DNA from: Halomarinibacterium sp041392205
GTDB taxonomy: Bacteria; Bacteroidota; Bacteroidia; Flavobacteriales; Flavobacteriaceae
Length of the DNA stretch: 64,000 nucleotides
Reading direction: 5' to 3'
Assembly (NCBI GenBank): GCA_041392205.1
Contig: JAWKMO010000006.1
Location: 62,001-126,000, forward strand
The notes under the pieces are model-generated. The model made no database searches, was not told the DNA's origin, and saw only the letters and a list, made by a program, of their open reading frames with translations. Position numbers and translations under genes: made by a program. Shown here piece after piece: positions 50,895 to 59,517 of the stretch. Position 1 is the first letter of the stretch. Every line of letters starts with the position of its first letter.

Positions 50895-52194
50895 GGATAG
50901 AGAGTTTAATTTGTTTAATACGTTTTCCTTCAAAAGACTCTATGGTAAACGAGTAATGGTGAAAGTTTAGTATTTCATCTTTCTTAGGGAATCCGTTAGA
51001 TAATTCTAATAAAAACCCGGCAAGTGTTTCTGCTTCTCCTCTGGTTTCATCAAACAATTTAGTGTCTTCCATTTTTAATACCTTATAAAAGTCTTTTAAT
51101 GGAGTTTTTCCTTCAAAAACGAAGGTTTGATCGTCCAGTTTTGAAAACACCAAATCTTCATCGTCAAACTCGTCGCTAATTTCACCAACAATTTCTTCAA
51201 TTATGTCTTCTAAAGAAATAAGGCCACTGGTGCCGCCATATTCGTCTACAACAATAGCCAAATGCATTTTCATTTCTTTAAACTCATTTAACAAATCGTC
51301 TAATTTTTTGTTTTCAGGAACAAAATAGGGTTCCCGTTTTAATTTTACCCAATCAAACGTTTTTCTATCAAAATAAGGCAATAAATCTTTTACATAAAGA
51401 ATTCCAGTAATATTGTCTATAGTACCTTTATATACAGGGATTCTGGAATATCCATGCGAAATAATTTCGGGCATAATCTCCTTATAAGAATCTTCCTCAT
51501 TAAGTGCAAAAATATCAAGCCTTGGTTTCATGACATTTTTTGTGTCTGTATTACCAAAGGTGACAATTCCTTGTAAAATCTTTTGTTCTTCGTGGGTAGT
51601 ATCGGTTTCAGAAGTTAATTCTAAAGCTTGCGATAATTGATCGACACTTATATTGGATTTTTGTTTTCCAAATTTATTTTCAAAATAAAGCGTTGCAGCC
51701 CTCATTGGGGTACTAATGGGTGAAAATAAGGTATAAAGTATGTTAAGTGGATACGCCATAAAGGAAGAAAAGGATTCTTTATTACGGCTAGCATATACCT
51801 TTGGTAAGATTTCCCCAAACAAAAGGATAAAAAAAGTTACCACAAAAACCTCAACAATAAATTTTACATCCTCTCTTTCAATACTCCCAAAAAAAAGTTC
51901 GCTTAAAGAGGCAAAGAGTAATACAATAGCAATATTGATAAGGTTATTAGCCACCAGTATTGTGGCTAAAAGTTTTTTGGGTTTCGCCAAAAGTTTTTGA
52001 ACTAAAGGCAATTTTTTGGCCGGTATTTTTCCGTTTTCTTCGTCTAGATCTGTTGAAGTAAGAGAAAAAAAAGCAATCTCAGCTCCAGAGATTAGGGCTG
52101 AACAAAAGAGTAAAATAAAAACTAAGACAATGCTTGTTACTTGCGTGCTAGTAATAAGAAAAAATAATTGTAAACTCGGGGGTTCTATATCCAC
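50887..52194 (-). CDS. gldE: gliding motility-associated protein GldE (CorC/CNNM-like)
   Basis: This membrane protein of 435 residues has an N-terminal DUF21/CNNM domain with three or four helices (about 10-150), two CBS domains (about 205-330, with the VKDLLPYF and VVDEYGGTSGLISLEDIIEEIVGEI-type blocks split across them) and a C-terminal CorC/HlyC transporter-associated domain (about 345-430). GldE is partly redundant with GldD function in gliding, and the fold relates to magnesium/cobalt efflux proteins. It overlaps gldD by eight bases and follows ssb closely. Confidence 0.93.
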   Translation of the reverse strand: MDIEPPSLQLFFLITSTQVTSIVLVFILLFCSALISGAEIAFFSLTSTDLDEENGKIPAKKLPLVQKLLAKPKKLLATILVANNLINIAIVLLFASLSELFFGSIEREDVKFIVEVFVVTFFILLFGEILPKVYASRNKESFSSFMAYPLNILYTLFSPISTPMRAATLYFENKFGKQKSNISVDQLSQALELTSETDTTHEEQKILQGIVTFGNTDTKNVMKPRLDIFALNEEDSYKEIMPEIISHGYSRIPVYKGTIDNITGILYVKDLLPYFDRKTFDWVKLKREPYFVPENKKLDDLLNEFKEMKMHLAIVVDEYGGTSGLISLEDIIEEIVGEISDEFDDEDLVFSKLDDQTFVFEGKTPLKDFYKVLKMEDTKLFDETRGEAETLAGFLLELSNGFPKKDEILNFHHYSFTIESFEGKRIKQIKLSIHV

Positions 52195-52216
52195 GATTGG
52201 GTTAATTGGTTAGGTA

Positions 52217-52678
52217 CTAAAAAGGTAGGTCGTCATCTTCCTCGCTACTAGATTCTGGAACATCATTAGCTGTAGCCTTGGGTTTTGAATTTTGGTAAGT
52301 TCCTTGAACGGATTCTGTTTGTGACACCGCTCCTGTTTCACTTTTGGGGGTTAAAAATGTAAAGTCGGTACATTGTATTTCAGTACTATAACGATCATTA
52401 CCTTGGTCGTCTTGCCATTTTCGAGTTTTAATTCTTCCTTCAACATAAATTTTATCTCCTTTTTTAAGGTATTTTTCACAAATTTCGGCTGCTTTATTAC
52501 GTACCACAATGGTATGCCATTCGGTATTGGAAACTTTTTCACCAGTAGTTCGGTTGGTATAGGTTTCATTGGTTGCCAATGGAAATCTTCCTATTGCGTT
52601 TCCCCCTTCAAAATAATTCATTTTCACTTCGTCGCCTGTATGCCCTATTAGCATCACCTTATTTAATGTACCGCTCAT
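52217..52678 (-). CDS. ssb: single-stranded DNA-binding protein
   Basis: SSB coats single-stranded DNA in replication and repair. It has 153 residues. The OB-fold spans about 1-110 (NKVMLIGHTGDEVKMNYFEGG, WHTIVVRNKAAEICEKYLKKGD). A flexible linker leads to the acidic tip EEDDDLPF, which binds partner proteins. It lies between mutY and gldE on the same strand, 22 bases before gldE. Confidence 0.95.
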   Translation of the reverse strand: MSGTLNKVMLIGHTGDEVKMNYFEGGNAIGRFPLATNETYTNRTTGEKVSNTEWHTIVVRNKAAEICEKYLKKGDKIYVEGRIKTRKWQDDQGNDRYSTEIQCTDFTFLTPKSETGAVSQTESVQGTYQNSKPKATANDVPESSSEEDDDLPF

Positions 52679-52731
52679 CTATTGTAATTTTATACAAAGG
52701 TAATTTTGTTTTACTAAATATAGGTAAAAAT

Positions 52732-53799
52732 TTATTTTTTGAAAAGTGTAAAGTTCGAAATAAAGTTTTCTATAAGAACGGGGACTGGAAGTTTATGAAT
52801 TTCAGAAATAGAAATTCCATTTTTTGAAAGTGTTTCCACTTCCACAATCCAAAAGGTAGTATGCAAATGTTTATGGGATAATTTATGAACAATTACTTTA
52901 TCATTAAATTTTAAAATATTTTGAACCTCCACTGTTTTTAAAAATTGCTTAAAATCTTCCCTTTTTTTAAGTTGGGTCAAGCTCATTTTTTGGGGAGTTT
53001 CAATTAAAGGGAATTGGTATAAATTTTGCCAAATTCCTTTTTCAGTGCGTTGCTCTACTAGGGTTTTTCCTTCTTTTGAAATACATACCAAAAAATTAAA
53101 ATATTTTGTTTTAACTTTAGTTTTCTTATGTTTTATAGGTAATTCTGAAACTCTTTTTTTTGCATAAGCGAAGCACTTTTCGTTAAAAATACACTGGGAA
53201 CAATTGGGTTGGGATGGCACACAGTACTTTGCACCAAACTCCATGATAGCTTGATTATAAGTTCCAGGTTGTAAGGGGTCTATAAGCTTTTGTGCCCATT
53301 TTTTAAATTCGATATTACCTTGTGTGCTATTAATAGGTAGGGTGATTCCAAAAACACGGCTCAAAACGCGATATACATTTCCATCTACAACGGCAGTAGA
53401 TTCGTTAAAGCAAATGGATGCAATGGCACTCGCTGTATAATCCCCAACTCCTTTTAGAGAGCGTAATTGTTTATAATTATTTGGAAAAACGCCTCCACAT
53501 TCATACGCAATATATTTTGCGGTAGTGTGTAAATTTCTAGCCCTAGAATAGTATCCTAAGCCTTGCCAAAGTTTTAACACATCTGACTCGGAAGCTTTAG
53601 CGAGATCAAAAACGGTAGGAAAATGGGTTACAAATTTTTCAAAATAAGGTAAACCTTGAGCTACACGGGTTTGTTGAAGAATTATTTCGGACAACCAAAT
53701 GGGATACGGATCCTCAGTTTCGCGCCAAGGCAAATCTCGTTTGTTTTGTAAGTACCACGTAATGAGTTTTTTAGAAAACCAAAGCAAATTTTTTGTCAT
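52732..53799 (-). CDS. mutY: A/G-specific adenine glycosylase MutY
   Basis: MutY removes adenine paired with 8-oxoguanine. It has 355 residues. The HhH-GPD core (about 25-190) has ILQQTRVAQGLPYFEKF near residue 40, and LKGVGDYTASAIASICF with the catalytic Asp in the nearby VDGNVYRVLSR. The 4Fe-4S ligands are seen as CVPSQPNCSQCIFNEKC (C-x6-C-x2-C-x5-C, about 192-208). The NUDIX-like C-terminal domain covers about 230-350. It begins the mutY-ssb-gldE-gldD run and is divergent from HU. Confidence 0.95.
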   Translation of the reverse strand: MTKNLLWFSKKLITWYLQNKRDLPWRETEDPYPIWLSEIILQQTRVAQGLPYFEKFVTHFPTVFDLAKASESDVLKLWQGLGYYSRARNLHTTAKYIAYECGGVFPNNYKQLRSLKGVGDYTASAIASICFNESTAVVDGNVYRVLSRVFGITLPINSTQGNIEFKKWAQKLIDPLQPGTYNQAIMEFGAKYCVPSQPNCSQCIFNEKCFAYAKKRVSELPIKHKKTKVKTKYFNFLVCISKEGKTLVEQRTEKGIWQNLYQFPLIETPQKMSLTQLKKREDFKQFLKTVEVQNILKFNDKVIVHKLSHKHLHTTFWIVEVETLSKNGISISEIHKLPVPVLIENFISNFTLFKK

Positions 53800-53843
53800 T
53801 ATTTAAAAATACACTTTATGTATTTATTTTTAATAGGTTACGA

Positions 53844-53876
53844 TTTGATTATTTGATTTTAAAATCCTTATATTTG
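53844..53876 (+). promoter_or_regulatory. promoter of the HU gene
   Basis: TTTG at 53844-53847, a 21-base spacer and TATATTTG at 53869-53876 match the consensus, 58 bases before the ATG. Confidence 0.7.
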
Positions 53877-53934
53877 CCGTCTTGAAAAAAACTCAAGAAT
53901 ACTACATCTTATAATTTTAAAATAATTAAATAAA

Positions 53935-54225
53935 ATGACGAAAGCAGATATCGTAACAAAAATTTCTGAAAAATTAGGAATGGAAAAAGGAGATGTACAG
54001 GCTACTGTAGAATCTTTTATGGATGAAGTTAAAACTTCATTGGAAAATGGAGATAATGTATATTTAAGAGGTTTTGGAAGCTTTATTATTAAAACTAGAG
54101 CAGAAAAAACAGGTAGAAATATTTCAAAAAACACTACCATAAAAATCCCTGCACACAATATCCCTGCGTTTAAACCCGCCAAAATATTTGTGGAAGGTGT
54201 AAAAACCAACGTAGAAGTAAAATAA
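53935..54225 (+). CDS. HU/IHF-family DNA-binding protein
   Basis: This nucleoid protein of 96 residues bends and compacts DNA as a dimer. It has the family pattern: a helical start (TKADIVTKISEKLGMEKGDVQATVESFMDEV), the strand VYLRGFGSFIIKTRAEKTGRNISKN, and the beta-arm with the Pro in IPAHNIPAFKPAK. Transcription probably continues into the 29-residue basic protein gene. Confidence 0.96.
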   Translation: MTKADIVTKISEKLGMEKGDVQATVESFMDEVKTSLENGDNVYLRGFGSFIIKTRAEKTGRNISKNTTIKIPAHNIPAFKPAKIFVEGVKTNVEVK

Positions 54226-54276
54226 ATAATCAACCGTCCCGCCCAAAAAGGCGTGACATTTTAAATTAACGTTACT

Positions 54277-54366
54277 ATGCCAAGCGGTAAAAAAAGAAAA
54301 AGACATAAGGTTGCAACGCATAAGCGCAAAAAAAGAAGACGCGCTAACCGCCACAAGAAAAAGTAG
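54277..54366 (+). CDS. 29-residue Lys/Arg-rich small protein
   Basis: The reading frame opens with ATG at 54277 (MPSGKKRKRHKVATHKR) and ends at a TAG at 54366. Of 29 residues, 19 are Lys, Arg or His. The same very basic peptide, between HU and rng, is familiar to me from other Bacteroidota genomes, which argues that it is a real gene and perhaps a ribosomal or nucleoid accessory protein. It could be related to bL38, the small protein reported in a Flavobacterium ribosome, but I cannot check that. It is followed at once by a terminator overlapping its stop codon. Confidence 0.75.
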   Translation: MPSGKKRKRHKVATHKRKKRRRANRHKKK

Positions 54367-54382
54367 TTTAGCACTACTTTTT
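54356..54382 (+). terminator. terminator overlapping the stop of the 29-residue gene
   Basis: The stem AAAAAGTAGT with ACTACTTTTTT and loop TTAGC includes the TAG stop codon and ends in a T run. It separates the HU/small-protein transcript from rng. Confidence 0.75.
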
Positions 54383-54539
54383 TCTTTTAAAAACGGAATT
54401 ATACGTTCTTTGATAATGAAATTAGTAAGCCGTTATTTACTAGTTTCTACAGGTATAAATAGTTTCAGAAAAACTGAAATATCCTGTGATAATAATATTG
54501 TTTAATCCATCAGCCAAGGCTGATAAAAATTAATGAAAC

Positions 54540-56087
54540 GTGAACTACGAATTATTTGTAAGATCCAGTTCGCAACAAGTTGATTTTGCCCTATTAAAAG
54601 ATGGAAAACTAGTAGAATTACATAAGGAAGAGGAAGACACCGCGTTTTCTGTTGGTGACGTGTTTATCGCCAAGATTCGGAAAACAGTGCCAGGTCTAAA
54701 CGCTGCATTTGTAAATGTAGGGTACGAAAAAGATGCTTTTTTGCATTATCATGACTTGGGTCCAAAAGTCCTCTCTCTTTTGAAATTCGTAAAAAGTGTA
54801 AGCACAGGTAAATTAAGAGATTTCTCTTTAAAAGAATTCCCATTAGAAAAAGAGATTGATAAAAATGGGGGCGTCAATGATGCCCTTAAAAACAATCAAT
54901 CAATTCTGGTACAAATCGTAAAAGAACCCATCTCCACCAAAGGACCTCGTATAAGTTCAGAGCTTTCCTTAGCAGGACGATATATTGTTTTGGTTCCTTT
55001 TTCCGACAGGATTTCTATTTCGCAAAAGATAGAATCCAACGAAGAAAAAGAAAGGTTAAAACGCTTAATCATGAGCATTAAACCCAAAGGATTTGGAGTT
55101 ATAATACGTACCGTAGCAGAGGGTAAAAAAGTAGCAGAACTGGATAAAGATTTACAAAATCTATACGATCGCTGGACAGCGATGTGTAAAAAGCTACGAG
55201 GGGCGCACCACCCAAGCAAGGTGCTAAGTGAGCTAAATAAAGGAGCTTCCATCATTAGAGACTTGTTTAACGACTCGTTCTCTGCCATTCATATAGATGA
55301 CGAGACCCTTTATTTACAAATAAAAGATTATGTGCAAGAAATTGCACCAAAAAAAGAGAATATTGTGAAGTTTTACGATTCCAAAGTTCCTATGTATGAA
55401 AAATTTGGGATTGAAAGACAAATTAAAACCTCGTTTGGTAAAACGGTATCAGGTGCAAAGGGATCTTATTTGATCATTGAGCACACGGAAGCGCTTCACG
55501 TAATAGATGTGAATAGTGGTAACCGTAGTAATAAATCTACCTCTCAAGAAGGGACTGCTTTAGAAGTAAATATGTTGGCCGCAAGTGAAGTGGCAAGACA
55601 GCTTAGACTTCGTGATATGGGCGGTATTATTGTAGTAGATTTTATTGATATGGCAAAAGCCGAACACCGCAAACAACTCTTTAACCATCTTCGTGATGAA
55701 ATGAGTGATGACAAGGCAAAGCACAAGATTCTCCCACCTAGTAAATTTGGATTAATCCAAATTACAAGACAAAGGGTTAGACCCGAAGTAAATATTAAAA
55801 CAAGAGAAGAAAACCCAGACGGTGTTTTAGAAAGTGAAGAAATTGAAGCTCCTATTGGGGTTGTTTTAAAAATTACCGAAGAGCTTAAAAGACTCTTCAA
55901 AAAAGACTATAAAAAGATAACCTTAAACACACATCCTTTTATAGCCGCCTTTTTAACAAAAGGATTTCCATCTGTGCGCACCAAGTGGTTTATGGAGCAC
56001 AAAAAATGGGTAAAAATTCAACCAAGAGATGCTTACACCTATCTCGAATACCATTTTCATGATAAAGATGGTAACGAGATTAAATAA
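54540..56087 (+). CDS. rng: ribonuclease G (Rne/Rng family)
   Basis: RNase G is a single-strand endonuclease acting in rRNA maturation and mRNA decay. It has 515 residues: S1 domain (about 35-125), an RNase H-like region (about 130-270), and the catalytic DNase I-like part with the metal aspartates in HVIDVNSGNRS and GGIIVVDFIDM, then QITRQRVRPEV. The start is GTG at 54540; an in-frame TGA at 54534 rules out anything further upstream. An ATG at 54533 is in another frame and would encode a 16-residue peptide overlapping the start. A short palindrome TCAGCC-AA-GGCTGA (54510-54523) lies just before it. Confidence 0.95.
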   Translation: MNYELFVRSSSQQVDFALLKDGKLVELHKEEEDTAFSVGDVFIAKIRKTVPGLNAAFVNVGYEKDAFLHYHDLGPKVLSLLKFVKSVSTGKLRDFSLKEFPLEKEIDKNGGVNDALKNNQSILVQIVKEPISTKGPRISSELSLAGRYIVLVPFSDRISISQKIESNEEKERLKRLIMSIKPKGFGVIIRTVAEGKKVAELDKDLQNLYDRWTAMCKKLRGAHHPSKVLSELNKGASIIRDLFNDSFSAIHIDDETLYLQIKDYVQEIAPKKENIVKFYDSKVPMYEKFGIERQIKTSFGKTVSGAKGSYLIIEHTEALHVIDVNSGNRSNKSTSQEGTALEVNMLAASEVARQLRLRDMGGIIVVDFIDMAKAEHRKQLFNHLRDEMSDDKAKHKILPPSKFGLIQITRQRVRPEVNIKTREENPDGVLESEEIEAPIGVVLKITEELKRLFKKDYKKITLNTHPFIAAFLTKGFPSVRTKWFMEHKKWVKIQPRDAYTYLEYHFHDKDGNEIK

Positions 56088-56089
56088 CC

Positions 56090-56120
56090 AAAAACCCTTT
56101 CAGAAATGAAGGGGTTTTTT
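56090..56120 (+). terminator. terminator after rng
   Basis: The stem AAAACCCTTTCA with TGAAGGGGTTTT (one mismatch) is followed by T residues, three bases after the rng stop. Confidence 0.8.
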
Positions 56121-56146
56121 TATACTTTTACTTTTCAACTTTTCTT

Positions 56147-56620
56147 TTGAATACTTACAAAACATATACTCTTGATGAAGCCAAAGCAAGAATGGAACGT
56201 TACTGTGCCTACCAAGAGCGTTGCCACAAAGAAGTGCATAAAAAGCTAAAAGAATTACGCATGATTCCTGAAGCAATTGAGCAAATTATTCATCATTTAT
56301 TACAACATAACTATTTAAACGAAACCCGTTTTGCTCAAGCTTTTGCTCGTGGGAAGTTTAAACAGAAACTTTGGGGCAAAAACCGAATTATTCAGGAATT
56401 GAAAATGCGCGAAATAAGCGCATTCAATATAAAAATTGCCTTACAAGAAATTCCCGAAAATGAGTATCTTGCTTCCTTTGAGGCTTTGTTTGAAAAAAGA
56501 CGCAACCAATTAACTACCGAAAAAAACCTCCTTAAAAAGAAGAAAAAACTCGCCGATTATTTATTGTATCGGGGCTGGGAAGCGAATTTGGTTTGGGAGA
56601 AAGTGAATACTATAAACTAA
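56147..56620 (+). CDS. recX: regulatory protein RecX
   Basis: RecX modulates RecA filaments. It has 157 residues in three-helix repeats. Diagnostic parts are the early MERYCAYQERCHKEVHKKL, LLQHNYLNETRFAQAFARGKFKQKLWGKNRI and YLLYRGWEANLVWEKV at the end. The frame opens with TTG at 56147; the next Met (codon 16, MERY) would cut into the first repeat, so TTG is preferred. Its end overlaps the convergent cupin-like gene by four bases. Confidence 0.9.
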   Translation: MNTYKTYTLDEAKARMERYCAYQERCHKEVHKKLKELRMIPEAIEQIIHHLLQHNYLNETRFAQAFARGKFKQKLWGKNRIIQELKMREISAFNIKIALQEIPENEYLASFEALFEKRRNQLTTEKNLLKKKKKLADYLLYRGWEANLVWEKVNTIN

Positions 56621-57480
56621 GAAATCCCCAACTTAGCGTGTGTCTTAGCAATAGCTTTTTCGTTTTTTTGATCTATCCAAGATTGTCCTTTCCAACGGCG
56701 CATGAGATTATCAAAATGACGCATGACAAAAATATTATAGAGTGCTTTTCCTAAATTTTTAGGATTACGGGCAATGGCACGCAAGCTCATGGAAAATCCG
56801 GGGGTCACATACCGCATATAATGCCAGTACCCTTCGGGCATATACAACACTTGTCCATGTTCTAAATTGCCAACAAACCCTTTTGCTTGTTTAAGTGCGG
56901 GCCACTTCTCATAATCAGGATTGGCAAAATCAATATCCTCTCTTACAATTAACGAATGTGGTATTTTATAGAGGTAATCGTTTTGCTTTTGGTCAAAAAG
57001 GATGCACTGCTTTTTTCCGTGAAAGTGAAAGTGAAATATATTAGCCAAATCAATATCATAATGCATAAAGGTGTAGCTATTTTCGCCTCCAAAAAAAAGC
57101 ATGGGCAATCCTTTCATTAATTTCAGCCCAAAGTCTGGGAAACTAAAATCCTTTTGAAGTTGTGGAACCGCTTTTAATATATTCCAGAGAAAAATACGGT
57201 ACCGAGTAGGTTCTTTTTTAAGCAACGCCACATAGTCTTTCATCTTCATTTTGGCATGCGCTTGGTTAAACCCCTCATCGTGGCGTACAGGACGGTCGTC
57301 ATACAAAGGAACTTCAATAGCTCCTGCTACTTCTGCCATGTAATCGAGATTCCATTTTTGAACCGCCGGCCAATCATCCACAAAATGCTCAATAATTACA
57401 GGCTTTTGGGGCTTAAAATAGTTTTTTAGAAACTCCTCCTTGGTAATCGTTTTTACCCTATCTATTTCCTGTAATTGCAT
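56617..57480 (-). CDS. cupin-like / JmjC-domain oxygenase
   Basis: This protein of 287 residues belongs to the Cupin_8/JmjC group of Fe(II)/2-oxoglutarate oxygenases. The opening EEFLKNYFKPQKPVIIEHFVDDWPA is the family hallmark. The metal site is seen as the HxD in FMHYDIDLANIFHFHFHG (about 140-157) and the distal His in YMPEGYWHYMRY (about 212-223). Such enzymes hydroxylate proteins or small molecules; the substrate here is unknown. It is a single-gene unit. Confidence 0.87.
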   Translation of the reverse strand: MQLQEIDRVKTITKEEFLKNYFKPQKPVIIEHFVDDWPAVQKWNLDYMAEVAGAIEVPLYDDRPVRHDEGFNQAHAKMKMKDYVALLKKEPTRYRIFLWNILKAVPQLQKDFSFPDFGLKLMKGLPMLFFGGENSYTFMHYDIDLANIFHFHFHGKKQCILFDQKQNDYLYKIPHSLIVREDIDFANPDYEKWPALKQAKGFVGNLEHGQVLYMPEGYWHYMRYVTPGFSMSLRAIARNPKNLGKALYNIFVMRHFDNLMRRWKGQSWIDQKNEKAIAKTHAKLGIS

Positions 57481-57564
57481 CTTTTAAAAATAAAGAACAA
57501 AATTAAGAAACTTTATGGTAACAATTTCTTAAAAAAAAGGCCAGTTTATAAGTGGCTTCATTAA

Positions 57565-59382
57565 TTATCTAAAGATATACTTTATTCCAAAAAGGAGATT
57601 CCCTTTAGGCATCGGCACCAAATTGGTTTCTGAATATGCTTCGTTGAAAATGTTATTGGCAATTACTAAAATTTCAAGCTTTTGAAGCTGGAATGCTACC
57701 GATGCGTCTACAACGGTATAGGTTTGTCCAGCAGTTCGTTCGGCATATTTATAGACTATGGTTTGTGATAGGTTTTTAAAGAATTGAGAACGAAAACTTC
57801 CTGTAACTTGATGCTTCAACGAGTTAATGGAATATCTTGAAAAATTTACTTCAAGCGCCTTTACCTCATCATCAATATACGTGTATCCTAAGTTTAAAAA
57901 TTGTTTATGGGTTCCTACCGTAAAGTTATAATCTACACTGGTTTCAACCCCTTTGGTGTTTAATCCTTGAATATTGGTTGCCATCCACAGGTCCTCTTCA
58001 TTTTCCTTTACATAATCAATCAAATTATCGGAATCACGATTGAAAAAAGCCATCGTTGCGCCAAAATTATTTCGGTTAAATTTCAATCCAACTTCCTCTG
58101 AAATAGCTTCTTCGGGTTTTAAGTTTTCATTTCCTAATGTGGTGGGATCGCTATAGTACAAATCGGTGTAGGTAGGAATTCTATAGGTATATCCAGCATT
58201 GGCATACACTTTCCAATCCTCTGAAATTTTATACCCTGCATCCACTCCCGGAAAAGCGTGAAACTTAAAATCTGAAAAATAGGTAGCGGCAATACCCGGG
58301 GTAACATCCAGCTTAGTATTCAAAAAGGCAAAGCGGTGTTCTACAAAAAGGGTAGACATCACACGATCATGATTCCCTAAATTGTTGCTTGTAATGGAGA
58401 CTCTTGCCACATCCACCCCAAAACCGGTGATTCCCAAATTGGAAGTGTAGCTTCCGTTAAATTCTGCAGCCAATTTATTAGTAATGTGCAAATTTCGATA
58501 AATAGAAGGGTCTTGACGCACAAAGACATATTCGTCTTGGTTTCTTCGCCAATAGATTCTTGGGGAAATTTTCCAATTATTTTTTTTGAATTTTGTTGAA
58601 AACCCCACCAAACTGGTCTGCGTTGCTTCGTATTGATCCATTGCTGTTGGTGAAGCATAAAAGCCATTGGCCCCAAACTTTCTTTCCGAAAAAGAAGCCA
58701 CCATTTCAACCGGTGCTTTTTGCGTATTGAAGGTGCTTTTCAGAAAATAATTTTGATTGTCATAATCGGTATTGTACCGGTATCCTTCCGAAGTATTTCG
58801 GGAATAATGTACCAACTGTGAAGAATTTTCAAAATTGGTGTTGGCGGTAACTTGTGCATTCAACTGTTTAAAAGAACCTCCTTGCGCACCCACCGAAACA
58901 AATGGGGAAGCTTTCTTTTTGGTAATGATATTTACGGCACCCGTAAAGGCATTTTGCCCGTACACGCGTGCAGCGGGTCCTTTTATAATTTCAATACGCT
59001 CAATGACTTCCAATGGCAATGCCATATTCAAGGTATGGTGACCGGTTTGAGCATCTTCCAATTTGATACCGTCTATTAATAAGAGTGTTTGGTCAAATCC
59101 CCCTCCACGAATATATAAATCGGCCTGCATTCCAAAAGTGCCTCTTCGCCGTATATCAATACCCGCTACTTGTTGAAGCAAATCGGCTACTGTTGGCGCA
59201 GCATTTTGTTGTATTTCTTCAGAAGTTATTATGGTAATGGTTCGGGAATCTTCAGAAAAAGGTATTTCAATCCTATTGGCAGAAATTATTACTTCGTCAA
59301 TTTGTTCCAGAACTTGATTTTCTTCTTGAGCAGCCAAAATAGCTGAAAGGAAACTGAAAAATGAAATAAGTTTTGTTTTCAA
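57565..59382 (-). CDS. TonB-dependent receptor (BtuB-like)
   Basis: This outer-membrane transporter has about 605 residues, close to the length of vitamin B12 receptor BtuB rather than the larger SusC-type. Signal: KTKLISFFSFLSAILAAQ. TonB box region: IDEVIISANR. Plug: about 60-165, with VADLLQQVAGIDIRRRG and LYIRGGGFDQTLLLIDG. The barrel ends in NLLFGIKYIFR. The TTG at 59382 gives the best signal peptide; a TTG at 59415 adds 11 residues, and no ATG is available. No B12 riboswitch was found upstream, so the substrate (cobalamin or another small ligand) is uncertain. Confidence 0.88.
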   Translation of the reverse strand: MKTKLISFFSFLSAILAAQEENQVLEQIDEVIISANRIEIPFSEDSRTITIITSEEIQQNAAPTVADLLQQVAGIDIRRRGTFGMQADLYIRGGGFDQTLLLIDGIKLEDAQTGHHTLNMALPLEVIERIEIIKGPAARVYGQNAFTGAVNIITKKKASPFVSVGAQGGSFKQLNAQVTANTNFENSSQLVHYSRNTSEGYRYNTDYDNQNYFLKSTFNTQKAPVEMVASFSERKFGANGFYASPTAMDQYEATQTSLVGFSTKFKKNNWKISPRIYWRRNQDEYVFVRQDPSIYRNLHITNKLAAEFNGSYTSNLGITGFGVDVARVSITSNNLGNHDRVMSTLFVEHRFAFLNTKLDVTPGIAATYFSDFKFHAFPGVDAGYKISEDWKVYANAGYTYRIPTYTDLYYSDPTTLGNENLKPEEAISEEVGLKFNRNNFGATMAFFNRDSDNLIDYVKENEEDLWMATNIQGLNTKGVETSVDYNFTVGTHKQFLNLGYTYIDDEVKALEVNFSRYSINSLKHQVTGSFRSQFFKNLSQTIVYKYAERTAGQTYTVVDASVAFQLQKLEILVIANNIFNEAYSETNLVPMPKGNLLFGIKYIFR

Positions 59383-59517
59383 AAATTTGAATTTTAAAAG
59401 GGCAAAAATAACCAACCACTTTCCAAAGACCTAACAAAGAGTTGTTGAATTTCTATGAATTTTGCACTACCTTAAACAAGAATTTAAAACCTGCTTTTTA
59501 ACCAATTTTTTAACCCA

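Noticed and set aside
54416..54505. Short plus-strand frame between the small basic gene and rng
   Set aside because: It has no conservation signal that I recognise, an AT-rich composition typical of spacer, and no promoter or ordered features.
54533..54583. ATG-started 16-residue frame overlapping the rng start
   Set aside because: It is out of frame with rng and has no coding signature. The GTG at 54540 matches the expected RNase G N-terminus. It is only a possible upstream peptide, so it is not listed as a gene.
59383..59517. Possible cobalamin riboswitch before the BtuB-like receptor
   Set aside because: The gap is too short and no B12-box sequence (GCCACTG-like) was seen on either strand.
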